Assembly: GCA_050010115.1 (NCBI GenBank)
Contig: JBEKLQ010000039.1
Location: forward strand, 1-32,207
DNA: 32,207 nucleotides
Direction of reading: 5' to 3'
DNA from: JAKACA01 sp050010115
GTDB taxonomy: Bacteria > Actinomycetota > Acidimicrobiia > Acidimicrobiales > Bog-793
Below are positions 1 through 9,188 of this stretch, one piece after another. The notes beneath the pieces were generated by a model. That model did no database searches. It was not told where the DNA came from and saw nothing but the letters and a program-made list of their open reading frames with translations. The translations under genes and the position numbers were made by a program. Numbering within the stretch: position 1 is the stretch's first letter; each line of letters opens with the position of its first letter.

Positions 1-266
1 TGACGCCCCGCTCAGCCCGCGGCCTCTCGACCGCTGACCGGGGCCTGCTACCGGGCTCTCCGGCGATTACCCGGACGGGACTCGCACCCGCTGGCCTTGT
101 CCAGTTTCCAGGACGCAACATGTACAGAATTATAGCGCATCAGAGCTGACCACTGGCTGCTGAGCCCAGCCAAGACATGCGCAGCGAACAGCTAAACCGG
201 CACTTCGGAATTGGCGGGGGCATGACGATCCACCAGCTCGCCTGAGCCCGCTGCCAGCGTTGGGCG

Positions 267-1319
267 ATGTCCGCCACACGCAAGCTCCCGGCCCGACTTG
301 AGACCGACCCGGCGAAGGCTCTCGAGCTCCTCGTCGGACTGCCGGAGGTGAACGTGCTCGGCATCTTCGTCGACAAGGCCCACACCGAGCTGCATGTCGA
401 GACGCGAACCGAGACGACCGGCTGTCTCGAGTGCGGTGTCGTGGCGAGGTTCAAGGGCTTCCGTGAGGTACTCCTCACGGACCTGCCGGCCTTCGCCAAG
501 CCGACGAGGCTGCACTGGCACAAGCGGCGCTTCTCCTGTGTGGAGGCTGCCTGCCCAAAGGGGCACGTCACCGAGGAGGATCGGCGCATCGCAGCACCGC
601 GCATGAAGCTCACCGACAGAGCCGGACGTGCCGCCACGAAGGAGGTGGGGTTCCACGGCCGCACGGTCAACGAGGTGGCGAAGAGCTTCGGCTGCGACTG
701 GCACACCCTGAACGACGCCGTCATGGCATATGGGCGAGCACTCGTCGATGCGCCCGGCCGCTTCGGCGAAGTGGAGGCGATCGGTCTCGACGAGGTCGCC
801 TTCGTACGGGCGGCCCCCTACGGGGTCACCCAGTTCTCCACCTCGATCGTCGACGTGAGAGCCGGCCAGCTCCTCGACGTCGTGCCCGGCAGGGGCGGGG
901 CCGAGCCGGCGGCCTGGCTGCGCAGTCGCAGCGAGGACTTCCGCTCCTCGATCCGCTACGGCACCCTGGACCTCTCCGGCGCCTACCGGGCCGTCTTCGA
1001 GGAGGTGCTTCCCGATGCCGTCCTCGTCGCCGACCCGTTTCATGTCGTCAAGCTCGCCAACGAACGTCTCGACGACTGCCGCCGCCGTGTGCAGAACGAC
1101 GTCCTCGGCCACCGCGGACGGAAGGGAGACCCCCTCTACCGGTGCCGTCGCCTGCTCACGCGGGCCGACGAGCGGCTGAGCGACAAAGGGCGTACCAAGC
1201 TCGTCGGGCTGCTCAGGGCCGGCGACCCACACGGCGAGGTGGCCCCTATGCCGAATGCTCAACGGGGTTTGCTGTCAACAGCAGTTCGTTCGGAAATAGG
1301 CCGCTACACCTATCAATAG
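267..1319 (+). pseudogene. ISL3-family transposase, 3'-truncated
   Basis: The reading frame encodes the N-terminal and central parts of an ISL3-family DDE transposase, which cuts and pastes its insertion sequence. A zinc-finger-like cluster is visible (Cys53, Cys56, Cys91, Cys96, His100), followed by an HTH-like segment around residues 130-150. Two acidic catalytic candidates are Asp175 in GLDEVAF and Asp258 in VADPFHVVKLAN, a hallmark string of the family. The match fades after about residue 325 (base 1240), where the frame runs into unrelated sequence and stops. Family members usually exceed 400 residues, and the C-terminal catalytic Glu region is missing, so the copy should be inactive. 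It is a remnant left by deletion or a later insertion at about base 1240. The start at 267 is the first ATG after an in-frame stop. Confidence 0.85.
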
Positions 1320-1680
1320 ACGTTCAGATTGGTGTGTTTGTAAGATTGTATGAGCAGTTCCGGGGCTCCGGAGCCTCGACCACAGTCATGTTCCGGTGAC
1401 CACCCGAGGTCGCTCGGCAGATGACGCCAACTTTCCGTTACGTCCATCGACGCCACCGTCTGCGCGCACTCAGCCATCAGGCCTTGCACGATCCAAGCCG
1501 GGTATTCCGCTAGTCCGCGTCTGGGCGCATGCAAACACGCCAAGCTCACCTCCAGCACGTCGAGCCATAACCCTGTCCGCGGCCCCGAGCGAGCTACAAC
1601 CGCGGACCGTCAACGGCAGACTAGCGGCGAAGGCTCACGAGCTCCTTGACGCGCCGTTCGCTTGCGCGTACACTCCCAGC
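1320..1680. other. Gene-poor stretch after the transposase remnant
   Basis: I see no convincing gene here. An open frame runs into the downstream secreted-protein gene from 1396, but its first 95 residues are low-complexity, rich in Pro, Ala and Arg, and precede a clear signal peptide, so they are not taken as coding. The last 35 bases hold the promoter of the next gene. Confidence 0.5.
1646..1674 (+). promoter_or_regulatory. Putative leaderless promoter of the secreted-protein pair
   Basis: TTGACG (1646-1651) and TACACT (1669-1674) are separated by 17 bases, a near-consensus sigma70-type promoter. The expected transcription start, 6-7 bases after the -10 box, falls on the GTG at 1681. This implies a leaderless mRNA and agrees with the lack of a Shine-Dalgarno sequence before that start. 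Confidence 0.6.
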
Positions 1681-2550
1681 GTGAGGCGGACTGGGATGGT
1701 CGCGATGTTAACTGTAACGGTCTTTATGATCTCCCAGGCGCTTAATGTGCCACTTTCCTCTGCGTACTCTTGCTCTGGGAAGCTGGGCGAAAGTCTCAAT
1801 GTCGGTCAGAACACAGGCAGCTTGTTCGTTGGAATCATTGGTTCACTTACGGCTCCAGGTCCCTCGCAAGTTGATACTTCAGATGATCAGGCGCTGCTGC
1901 TTTGGCTTGGAATGGAAGAGTATTCCACTCCTACGGGTTACTACTGTGACTTGGATGGCGAGCTTACCCATTACTGCTGGACCCAGGTAGGCCTAGCAAT
2001 GGGCAGGTTCGGAGATCCGTATTGCCCAGGCAATCCGCGGACCACGACTTCGGACACGAGCTACGAGGTCTACTTCGAACGGTACGATATCAACGGTTGC
2101 GCGGACGTGCTGAGCACTGTCGACATTGATACGAGCGACGCTGTTCCATTTCAAGACAACTGGACAGGCGAGTATATCGATGGAGGCTACCAATACGAAT
2201 CTCAGGTTGTCGACAGCTCTGACCACTACGTTGAAATCGGCACTGGTGACCTCTACTACCTCGACATTCACGCGGAAGCACAGGCAGAGATTCACACTGG
2301 GAGCGATACAACCTGTCCCACGCTAACCGATGGCTCGCCGTATCAGCACTTCGGCGATCAAGTCGATGGTAGCTGGGATGGTGGATCCGCCAAACTTCAG
2401 GTCGAGAACTCCTCGACCGATACATTCAGTCCGTGGTCGACTGCTGATGGACCCAGTGCTCCCTTCTCGGATAGCCCCTATTGGGTAACTGAAGGAGGTC
2501 ATTGGCCAGCTGATTTCCAAACTAACGGCCCAGGGGGTGGACCCCCGTGA
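1681..2550 (+). CDS. Secreted protein of unknown function
   Basis: The product is 289 residues from the GTG at 1681. The first 30 residues form a signal peptide: VRRTG, then a hydrophobic run, then a small-residue cleavage site near SSAYS. The mature part is acidic, rich in Asp, Ser, Thr, Tyr and Trp, and has several Cys residues (in CDLDGEL, HYCW, YCPG, NGCAD and TTCP), which fits an extracellular disulphide-bonded domain. I do not recognise a family. The start is set by the leaderless promoter and the signal peptide; the in-frame ATG at 1696 is an alternative. The stop overlaps the next start by four bases (GTGA), so the two genes are probably translated together. GC content is lower than in the flanking genes, hinting that this pair arrived separately from the relaxase module. 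Confidence 0.7.
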   Translation: MRRTGMVAMLTVTVFMISQALNVPLSSAYSCSGKLGESLNVGQNTGSLFVGIIGSLTAPGPSQVDTSDDQALLLWLGMEEYSTPTGYYCDLDGELTHYCWTQVGLAMGRFGDPYCPGNPRTTTSDTSYEVYFERYDINGCADVLSTVDIDTSDAVPFQDNWTGEYIDGGYQYESQVVDSSDHYVEIGTGDLYYLDIHAEAQAEIHTGSDTTCPTLTDGSPYQHFGDQVDGSWDGGSAKLQVENSSTDTFSPWSTADGPSAPFSDSPYWVTEGGHWPADFQTNGPGGGPP

Positions 2551-3821
2551 TTCGAGTTGGATCACCGGACAGGGAGAGGCGTAATAGGCTAGCAATTCTG
2601 GGTATCGTCTGCCTTTGCGCCGTGACGCTGTCCGCATGTGGAAGAGGGATCGAAACGAGCAACGGTCATTCCCGCATTAGCAAACCACCCAACCAAGCTG
2701 CGAACCGCTATCTCACTCGGTCAACAGTTGTGCCAGCCAACGGACCTTCTTGGTTGCTCCCAGCCGGATTCAGCACTTTGCAGAGCCTGACCGGTGACCC
2801 GAACGGAACTGGCGCCTGGTTCTGGGACAGTACCTCCAACGAAGACGTGATTTTCAACTCAAGCGCAGGCAATATCTCAGAGTGGCCTGTGCTATCGGGT
2901 AGCAACTTTCAGCAGAGCGAACAGGCGGGCGGGTTGGCAGTCGACCCGCAAGGCAACGTTTGGTTGGCTATTAACCTGACGCTCATCGAGTTGGACCCGG
3001 CGACGGGAGCCACGGAGACTTGGACAATTCCCACTCCGAGTGCAAATCTCGCGGCTGCTAGCTTCGAACCGTCGGGCGCGGCTGAGATCGCAGTGACCGG
3101 CTTGGCGGCGAGCCCTTTGGGGACGATCGCCATATTGACCAGTAATTCGAGCACAGTTGAGGTATTCGACCCTCGATCGTCCGAATTCGACAGCATCTCA
3201 ATGCCGACCGATGACGACCTTCCGACCGCTGCGGCGTTCTCAGGAGACGGGACCTTGTGCATTGGCTTCTCAGCAGTCGAGGAAGGCACGGGCGGTACTG
3301 CTTCCAACCTGATGATCCTGAGCCCTAATGGTCAAGCCGCAACTTACTCACTTCTCACACCGGGATCAGCCTGGGACATCGCCCCCTTAGGATCGTCGAG
3401 CTTTGTCGTCGGAGATGAATCGCCTGAGTTGGCGACCACTTCTGGAACTATCACGAGCATCAATTCACCGAGTGCCTTGGTGGGAAGCGGGCAGCCAATG
3501 ACGCCCCTTGTCGTCGCAGGCGGCGACGTCCTAGTCGGACACGCTCAAGGTGGACTGGTTGCGTTTCCCGACGATGCAAGTTCTGTTGCCCAAGCTACAG
3601 AGGAGTCGACGTTCATTCCGTCGGCCCAGGTTTGCGGCCCCAGCGGAGACGCTCCCGGTCCGGGCACGTCCACCGAGGGGACAGTCTGTGGCGCGCCTGG
3701 ATATTTTGATGTCGTTGCCGACGGCGATGGAGACCTCTGGACCGTCGGAAGCGGCGGCGTCTCCGAGGTACCGCCTCAAACGGTTAGCGCTGCCATCACG
3801 AGGGCCACTAACAGGGCCTGA
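2547..3821 (+). CDS. Lipoprotein with beta-propeller-like repeats
   Basis: The product is 424 residues with a class II signal peptide: basic N-terminus, hydrophobic stretch, lipobox LSAC with Cys31 as lipidation site. It should sit on the outer face of the membrane. The body has repeats resembling streptogramin lyase/SMP-30 propeller blades, for example GGLAVDPQGNVWLAI followed by ELDPATG, and a late DVVADGDGDLWTVGSGG blade. No catalytic set of virginiamycin B lyase can be assigned with confidence, so a binding or scaffolding role is as likely as an enzymatic one. It is translationally coupled to the upstream secreted protein through a four-base overlap, so the two probably act together at the cell surface. 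Its operon partner is equally unknown. Confidence 0.7.
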   Translation: MIRVGSPDRERRNRLAILGIVCLCAVTLSACGRGIETSNGHSRISKPPNQAANRYLTRSTVVPANGPSWLLPAGFSTLQSLTGDPNGTGAWFWDSTSNEDVIFNSSAGNISEWPVLSGSNFQQSEQAGGLAVDPQGNVWLAINLTLIELDPATGATETWTIPTPSANLAAASFEPSGAAEIAVTGLAASPLGTIAILTSNSSTVEVFDPRSSEFDSISMPTDDDLPTAAAFSGDGTLCIGFSAVEEGTGGTASNLMILSPNGQAATYSLLTPGSAWDIAPLGSSSFVVGDESPELATTSGTITSINSPSALVGSGQPMTPLVVAGGDVLVGHAQGGLVAFPDDASSVAQATEESTFIPSAQVCGPSGDAPGPGTSTEGTVCGAPGYFDVVADGDGDLWTVGSGGVSEVPPQTVSAAITRATNRA

Positions 3822-4003
3822 CGGATACGGACCCCCTTCACCAGCGGCTGGGCTCGGATGCCGAACCTTGCATGTGACCGTCGAGAACCCTCCCGCATCG
3901 CAGGCGACGAAGTTGCCCACATCCCGCCGCGGCACCGTCGTCGCACAACTGCCAGCCGTCGGGCACAAGTAACTCCGTGGACTGCCGTCGTCCTTCGAGT
4001 GGA

Positions 4004-4038
4004 TGACCCCGCCGGCCAGGGGTCAGTTCCCCGCTGAC
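4004..4038. terminator. Two overlapping inverted repeats between convergent genes
   Basis: TGACCCC (4004-4010) and GGGGTCA (4019-4025) form a perfect 7-bp stem. GTCAG (4022-4026) and CTGAC (4034-4038) form a second stem sharing GTCA with the first, so the two folds are mutually exclusive. They lie between the lipoprotein gene and the 3' end of the relaxase gene. There is no T-tract, so a role as bidirectional terminator is only a guess. Confidence 0.3.
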
Positions 4039-4067
4039 GATTCTGCACAGCGCAGCCTGAGAAACGG

Positions 4068-7000
4068 CTACAGCCCCGGGCCGAGCTGCGGCCGCGGCGG
4101 CTCGTGATGGGGTGTCGGATCGGGGCGTCGTAGCTGGCGGTTCCCAGCGGGTACGGGTTGGGGAGCTGACCCTCTTCGGATGCCGTCGAGTCGGTCCCGG
4201 TGGGCATCGAGGCCGGCAGCTAGTCCATCGGCGGTCCGACATAGATCCCACGTTCGCTCGCGCGAGAGGCGGGAACGAGCTTCCTGGCGCTCCAGGCGGG
4301 CGGCGAGCCGCTCGACGTCTCCTCGGTGGCGAGCGATCTCGGCGTCGAGACGGGCGGCTTCGGGGACGACGTGAGTCTGCGAGCGCTGCTCGGCGTCCTT
4401 CGCCCGCTCGGCCCAGCTGCCTGCTTCTCTGTTGGCCACACGGCGTTCGCGCCAACGACTCGCGTGCTCTGCTCGCCAGCGTGCCGAGGCCATCCCAACT
4501 GTGGCCTCGGCAAGATCGACGACGGCGCTGCCGGCCTCGGAGTACGCGTAGCTGCCCGAACCTGTGTCCAGATCGGCCCTGGCCTGCTGGGCTTGGCCCA
4601 AGGCAGCTTGAGCCTCGCCGAGGGCCGGGGCGAGATCGGGCGGTCTGATCCTCGCATTGGCCTGGGCGACGATCGTGGTCTCGGCGTGGACGATGGCGGC
4701 GATCTGGAACTTTTGCTCGTCGCCCATACCGGCGACGGCCTCGGCGGTGAGCTTCTCGTGATCGAGCAGACCGGTGTCGATGGCCCAGGTTGGCGTGCGC
4801 TGCGTCGACCAGTCACGTCTCAGGTCCTCGGCGGCCTGGGCGAGACCGTCGGCAACGGTCCAGGCGTGTGAGGATTCGCGACCGCGGCTCATGGCCACGT
4901 AGGCGAGCTCGCGTCCCTCGCCGTCGGCGAAGAGGTGGGCTCGGGTCACCGTGGCGCCTTGACTGCGGTGAACCGTTGTGGCGTATCCGTAGCCGAGGCG
5001 TTCGGCGCCGGCCTGCTCGCCGGTGAGCCGGACCTCTCGGCCGTCGCTCGTGCGGAGATCGATCGCTCCGGTGGCTGGATGAACGGCATGCACGACGGCC
5101 CGCTCGGAGGTGACGAGTCTGCCGCCCGGGCCTGGGGCGAGGGTGACCACTTCGTCGCCGGCGCGGTAGGCGTTGCCGCCGGGGCAGACGAGCTCGGGGC
5201 CGGAGAGGCGGGCCGTTGCGTCCATCCAGCTCCTCGCCCGTTCGTTGAGCTCGGAGACGTTCGCCCGTCGCCAGGCGTAGAGGCCGACGTCGTGCCCCGC
5301 TGCGACATCGGCGCTCCAGGCGTCCACGGCTGCCTGCAAGGCTGTTCCTCTATCGGCTTCGGCGTGGATGCGCTCGCGCTCGACATAGAACGAGATCGCC
5401 TCGGCCACCTCGCCGTCGCGAAGTGCCGCCAGAGCTTGGCGCTCCTCGGGGTCGTGCTGGCGTCGGTTCTCGCTGAGATGATGGACGGCATCCGGGTGGC
5501 GGGATACCAGTGCGCCGAGGGCGCCGCCGGGGCCGACCGGCCCGATCTGATGGTGGTCGCCGACGAGGATCAACTTGGCGCCGGCCGCTTCCACATGGGC
5601 TGCCAGGCGGACGAGGTCGACGTCGTCGGTCATCCCCACCTCGTCGAGGATGACGGCCGTTCGTTCGCTGAGGCTGAGTTGATGGTGGTCGAGTCGCCAG
5701 ATCAAGCTGGCGAGGGTGCGCGACTCGCCGATCTCGGCTTCGCTCGACAGGGTGCGAGCGGCCTGGCCCGAGGTGGCGGTGCCGAGCACCTGGTAGCCGG
5801 CCTCGGTGAAGGCGGCCGCCACCACCTTCAACATCGTCGTCTTGCCGGCGCCGGCGACTCCCTCGACGAGCTCGGCGCCTCGACCGGAGGTGCAGATGGC
5901 CACGGCCGCCGAGCGCTGCTCCTCCGAGAGCTCGGCCCCGAGGCTCGCCTCGGCCTCGTCGATAGCCGCCTCCGCCTCGACCTCGGTGACCGCCGGGGCG
6001 TCATCGCGTGCGAGTTGGCGCTGCAGGCTCTCGGCGATGGCCGTCTCGCGGGCAAGTACCGAGGCGAGGGAGTACACCTGCTCTCTGGCGCCGCTCACCC
6101 CGACGAGGGGGACGCACTCGGGATCGGCGAGGGCGCGGTCGACGAAGGCGTCGAGGAGGGCCGGTCCCCGCCCGTAGAGGTGGGGAGCAAGGACGACGAC
6201 CACGTGTCGCCGGGAGAACACCTTGCGGCGGGCAAGCTCGCCGTCGTGTCCGAGGACCTCGGACAGGAGCCGGCGGCCATCCTTGGGCGTCAGCGACCGA
6301 ACCTCGTCCCGGGCGGCCTCGACCGATGCCAGCAGCCGCTCGACCGGCCAGCCGGCAGCTTCGAGCTCGGCGCGCCAGCGGTCCACCAGCTCCCTCTCTG
6401 CCTCGTGCTCCTTGGAGGACCGGGTGGTGCGGGCGGCGATGCCTCGGGCGCGATAGGACGTCGCGCCGCGGCGCTGGCACTCGGCCTCGATCTCGGCTGC
6501 GCGCTTCGAGTGCAGTGCGAGGACCTCGTCGGGGATGCCGGCGATCCGCCAGTGTCCGAGTTTCCCGGACGGACCCGGATCGGCTTCGATCCCATAACCC
6601 AGCCCGACGGCTACGCGGGCAGAGGCCACCCGCCCCACCATGGTGGCGGCATGCAGGTGCTCTCGCCACAAGGTCGTGTCGGCTGCCTTCCAGCCGCCAC
6701 GGTCGTCCCGCATCTCGACGAGATTGCCCACAAGGACGTGATCGTGCGGGCTGGGATCGCCTGCCCGCGAGGTGGCGTGACGGGTGTGGGCGTAGATGAG
6801 CCCTCCCGTCTGGCTCGCCGTTGCGGCTCTCCCTCGCCGGCCGCCCATCTGACGGGTGACCCGGTCGAGATAGGCCAGGGTGGCGTCTCGCTCGGCGTCC
6901 ATGATGGCGTGCATGTCCTCGGCTCGGCCGATCACGCCCAGCTCTGCGACGCTCTTGTGGCCCGAGATGACGAGCTCCATGCCCGGACGGCGGGTGGCCA

Positions 7001-7244
7001 CCAGCCGATCCAACGTGGCGGGATGCCGGGCACCACCCGCCCCGAAGACTGCTTCGTAGGACTCGGGCGATACCGACTCGGACAGACCGAGCGACATCGC
7101 GCCAGAGCCGCCCCACACGAGCGGAGTCTCGCCCCGAGAGGCGTAGTACTGAAGTGCCATGCCGGGAAAGTCGTCGGCGCGTTCGAGCACCGTGGCCCGG
7201 TGGTACTCCACCGACTCGGCCCCCATCATCCGCATCCACGCCAC
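4068..7244 (-). CDS. MobF-family relaxase-helicase
   Basis: The product would nick one strand at oriT, bind it covalently and unwind it for conjugative transfer. Numbering is from the GTG at 7244 (1058 residues). The relaxase domain has Tyr14 and Tyr33/34 as nucleophile candidates and the metal triad His156, His167, His169 with the H-x10-H-x-H spacing of TrwC. The helicase domain has Walker A GVAGAGKTT (462-470), Walker B ILDEVGM (Asp534, Glu535), GDHHQ (562-566) and a later TTVHRSQGAT motif typical of superfamily 1 helicases. The C-terminal third is Ala/Arg/Glu-rich and probably coiled coil. The frame stays open up to a TTG at 7301, but that would include an inverted repeat (7283-7299), and the conserved family segment begins at about VAWMRMMG; ATG 7235 is an alternative start. 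No coupling protein or type IV secretion gene is in view, so transfer would need help in trans. Confidence 0.9.
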   Translation of the reverse strand: MAWMRMMGAESVEYHRATVLERADDFPGMALQYYASRGETPLVWGGSGAMSLGLSESVSPESYEAVFGAGGARHPATLDRLVATRRPGMELVISGHKSVAELGVIGRAEDMHAIMDAERDATLAYLDRVTRQMGGRRGRAATASQTGGLIYAHTRHATSRAGDPSPHDHVLVGNLVEMRDDRGGWKAADTTLWREHLHAATMVGRVASARVAVGLGYGIEADPGPSGKLGHWRIAGIPDEVLALHSKRAAEIEAECQRRGATSYRARGIAARTTRSSKEHEAERELVDRWRAELEAAGWPVERLLASVEAARDEVRSLTPKDGRRLLSEVLGHDGELARRKVFSRRHVVVVLAPHLYGRGPALLDAFVDRALADPECVPLVGVSGAREQVYSLASVLARETAIAESLQRQLARDDAPAVTEVEAEAAIDEAEASLGAELSEEQRSAAVAICTSGRGAELVEGVAGAGKTTMLKVVAAAFTEAGYQVLGTATSGQAARTLSSEAEIGESRTLASLIWRLDHHQLSLSERTAVILDEVGMTDDVDLVRLAAHVEAAGAKLILVGDHHQIGPVGPGGALGALVSRHPDAVHHLSENRRQHDPEERQALAALRDGEVAEAISFYVERERIHAEADRGTALQAAVDAWSADVAAGHDVGLYAWRRANVSELNERARSWMDATARLSGPELVCPGGNAYRAGDEVVTLAPGPGGRLVTSERAVVHAVHPATGAIDLRTSDGREVRLTGEQAGAERLGYGYATTVHRSQGATVTRAHLFADGEGRELAYVAMSRGRESSHAWTVADGLAQAAEDLRRDWSTQRTPTWAIDTGLLDHEKLTAEAVAGMGDEQKFQIAAIVHAETTIVAQANARIRPPDLAPALGEAQAALGQAQQARADLDTGSGSYAYSEAGSAVVDLAEATVGMASARWRAEHASRWRERRVANREAGSWAERAKDAEQRSQTHVVPEAARLDAEIARHRGDVERLAARLERQEARSRLSRERTWDLCRTADGLAAGLDAHRDRLDGIRRGSAPQPVPAGNRQLRRPDPTPHHEPPRPQLGPGL

Positions 7245-7282
7245 TGCTCTGTCACCACTTCCGTACGACGGTCCGGCCTTTG

Positions 7283-7299
7283 GCAACCTCAAAGGTTGC
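7283..7299. repeat. Inverted repeat upstream of the relaxase
   Basis: GCAACC (7283-7288) and GGTTGC (7294-7299) are perfect 6-bp arms around a 5-base spacer, about 40 bases before the relaxase start. It could be a relaxase recognition hairpin or an operator for the relaxase gene. Confidence 0.55.
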
Positions 7300-7365
7300 A
7301 ATCGTGTTCTGCTCTAGTTGGGTATATAGGAGCTGGTGAGGGATGTAAAGGGGTTGATTTGTGAG

Positions 7366-7405
7366 CGGTAAGTAGCGGTGAGTAATGGTAAATGATGGTG
7401 AGGAA
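7366..7405. repeat. Four tandem 10-bp iteron-like units
   Basis: The units are CGGTAAGTAG, CGGTGAGTAA, TGGTAAATGA and TGGTGAGGAA, sharing the pattern YGGTRARKRR. A period of 10 bp places every copy on the same face of the helix, as expected for cooperative binding by one protein. The neighbouring relaxase, excisionase-like or integrase proteins are candidate binders. Confidence 0.6.
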
Positions 7406-7632
7406 GAAGTGGTGGGATTGGTGATGGCGGGTGGCTGCTGGGGCTGGGGCAGTGAGCAAGGAGCTGAGCCGGTCGCGCAGATAGCTTGGATGTGCCATCG
7501 CGCAGTAATTGTAGGACCGAGGCGACTGACGGCTCCTGCCGGGCCGCCATCGGTCCATATGTGGAGCGGCACACGGTCATGCGTCAGAGCCGTCGGGCAG
7601 CGGCGGACAAACCGTCATCAAAGGAGTCAGCC

Positions 7633-7836
7633 ATGACCGCGCCAGACCCGCTTCCTCACCTCCTCACCATCGACGAGCTCGCCGACCACCTCGGCGTGAA
7701 TGTCCGCCACATCCGCCGGCTCATCGCCGAACGCCGCGTGCCGTACTTCAAGGTCGGTCGACTGATTCGCTTCGACCCGGCCGACGTGGCCAGCTGGCTC
7801 GCTCGGACTCGGGTCGATGGGCACCGCAGCGCCTGA
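7633..7836 (+). CDS. Excisionase-like helix-turn-helix DNA-binding protein
   Basis: The 67-residue product matches the small excisionase/MerR-like HTH family: LTIDELADHLGV (first helices), RHIRRLIAERRVPYFKVG (recognition helix and wing) and RFDPADVASWLART (C-terminal helix). Such proteins bend DNA at attachment sites and set the direction of integrase action, or act as small regulators. The ATG at 7633 is chosen because a strong AAAGGAG lies six bases upstream; an extension to 7486 lacks this and does not resemble the family. The gene lies 107 bases before the integrase gene on the same strand, the usual xis-int order of actinobacterial integrative elements. Confidence 0.85.
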   Translation: MTAPDPLPHLLTIDELADHLGVNVRHIRRLIAERRVPYFKVGRLIRFDPADVASWLARTRVDGHRSA

Positions 7837-7943
7837 CCGGCTGACACAGCCGCGGACTACGGTGGTGCCCACATCGCAGACCTCTCACGACGGTCAGCCC
7901 GTAGCAACCAGTCCTCACAGCACTACGCACGGGAGGTATCTCC

Positions 7944-9167
7944 ATGGGTCGCCGCCTCTCCGGATCGGTTGACCGACTGCCCTCCGGCCGTTGGAGAGCT
8001 CGCTACCGCGGGCCCGACGGTCACCGCCATACCAGTGGGTTTCGAACGAAGGCAGATGCCGACGCGTGGCTGGCGGCCCAGCAGACTGATCGCCGGCGCG
8101 GCGCATGGATGGATCCGAGGCTTGGACAAATCACCATCGCCGATTGGGCCGGCGCATGGATGCAGACAACGGTGCACCTGCGTCCCTCGACCCGTGCGGG
8201 GTACGAGGGCAAGCTGCGAGCCCACGTGTTGCCGCGGTTGGGCGGCGTTCCGGTCATCAGCCTCGACACGCCGGCGATTCGCCGCTTCGTGGCCGAGATG
8301 GCCGCCGACGGGGTCAGCCCTGCGACCATCCTCGGCGTGCGAGCCGTGCTTCGGCTGCTGCTCGGGACGGCGGTCGAGGCCGGCGCCATCGTCGTCAATC
8401 CCTGCGCTGGCATCAAGGTGCAACGACCGAAACGCCTGGAGATGCACTTCCTCACGGCCGACCAAGTAGAGGACCTGGCCGAGACCATTGCCGTCCCCGC
8501 GCCCAAGACCGCCGGCCATGGCGCCGGACCACACTGGCGCACCGATCTCCCGGAGTACGGGCTATTGATCCGGTTCGCCGCCTACACCGGTCTCAGGGCG
8601 GGCGAGATCGGCGCCCTGCGGGTCGGGAGGCTCGACTTCCTCCGCTCCACCGTGGAAGTCGCAGAATCGGCGACCGAGGTCAACGGCCAGCTCGTCTACG
8701 GGCCAACCAAGAACTATCACCGGCGTGCCGTGCCGCTCCCTCCGTTCCTTAGGGACGACCTCGCCGCTCTCCTCCGGACCCGACCGCACGATCCGGACAG
8801 CTTCGTCTTCGCCGCACCTGAGGGTGGTCCGCTGCGGCACAACAACTTCTACCGCCGCCACTTCAAGCCCGCAGTGCTGCAAGCGGGCCTCCCGGCGGAT
8901 TTGCGGTTTCATGACCTCAGACATTCCTTTACGGGATTCCTCATCGCTCAGGGAGCCCACCCGAGGGCGATCATGGAGCGACTCGGGCACTCCTCGATCC
9001 AGGTCACACTCGGCACCTACGGCCACCTCCTGCCGGGCATCGACGAGCGCCTCACAGTCGGTCTCGACGACCTCGGACGAGCCGCTCGCGCCGCCTCATC
9101 CGATTCCCGTGGGTCACGCTTGGGTCACGCCCCCGTGACGACCCTGCCGGTGGCTTCACATAAATAG
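7944..9167 (+). CDS. int: Site-specific tyrosine recombinase (integrase)
   Basis: The 407-residue protein is a phage-type integrase that recombines attP with a tRNA-borne attB. An N-terminal arm-binding region (residues 1-60, with SGRWRARYRGPDG) is followed by a SAM-like core-binding domain (61-160) and the catalytic domain. The active-site set is complete: Arg218 in TGLRAGEI, Lys256, His323 and Arg326 in HDLRHS, His349 in LGHSSIQ and Tyr359 in GTYGHL. A GGGAGG (7930-7935) precedes the ATG by eight bases. The stop codon lies 21 bases from the tRNA-like att sequence at 9189, the standard position for this enzyme class. It is the only intact integrase in the window, so it may also serve the other att copies. 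Confidence 0.95.
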   Translation: MGRRLSGSVDRLPSGRWRARYRGPDGHRHTSGFRTKADADAWLAAQQTDRRRGAWMDPRLGQITIADWAGAWMQTTVHLRPSTRAGYEGKLRAHVLPRLGGVPVISLDTPAIRRFVAEMAADGVSPATILGVRAVLRLLLGTAVEAGAIVVNPCAGIKVQRPKRLEMHFLTADQVEDLAETIAVPAPKTAGHGAGPHWRTDLPEYGLLIRFAAYTGLRAGEIGALRVGRLDFLRSTVEVAESATEVNGQLVYGPTKNYHRRAVPLPPFLRDDLAALLRTRPHDPDSFVFAAPEGGPLRHNNFYRRHFKPAVLQAGLPADLRFHDLRHSFTGFLIAQGAHPRAIMERLGHSSIQVTLGTYGHLLPGIDERLTVGLDDLGRAARAASSDSRGSRLGHAPVTTLPVASHK

Positions 9168-9188
9168 CCACTGAACTGGGCTTTATTG

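Larger units (their letters stand above)
7245..7632. other. Non-coding region between relaxase and excisionase; candidate oriT
   Basis: This 388-base stretch lies between divergently read genes, relaxase (minus) and excisionase-like gene (plus). It holds an inverted repeat (7283-7299), a strand-asymmetric purine-rich tract (about 7330-7460, mostly G/A/T on the plus strand) and four tandem 10-bp units (7366-7405). MobF relaxases usually act at an oriT next to their own gene, so this is the best candidate for the nic region. The ribosome binding site AAAGGAG of the downstream gene is at 7620-7626. I find no open frame here with coding character. Confidence 0.5.

Noticed and set aside
54..69. 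GGCTCTCCGGCGATTA as a possible ISL3 left inverted repeat
   Set aside because: It begins like ISL3 ends (GGCTCT), but the right end of the element is lost, so no partner can be compared. It also lies unusually far from the transposase start.
192..1262. A long minus-strand frame opposite the ISL3 transposase
   Set aside because: Shadow of the transposase frame. The plus frame carries the diagnostic zinc cluster and DDE segment.
3530..3970. Overlapping frames on both strands across the end of the lipoprotein gene
   Set aside because: They lack ribosome binding sites and family features and contradict the well-supported lipoprotein frame.
4935..7364. An 809-residue open frame on the plus strand opposite the relaxase
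   Set aside because: It is the mirror of a high-GC gene. The minus frame holds all relaxase and helicase motifs, and the plus frame has repetitive Gly/Ala/Asp composition with no family match.
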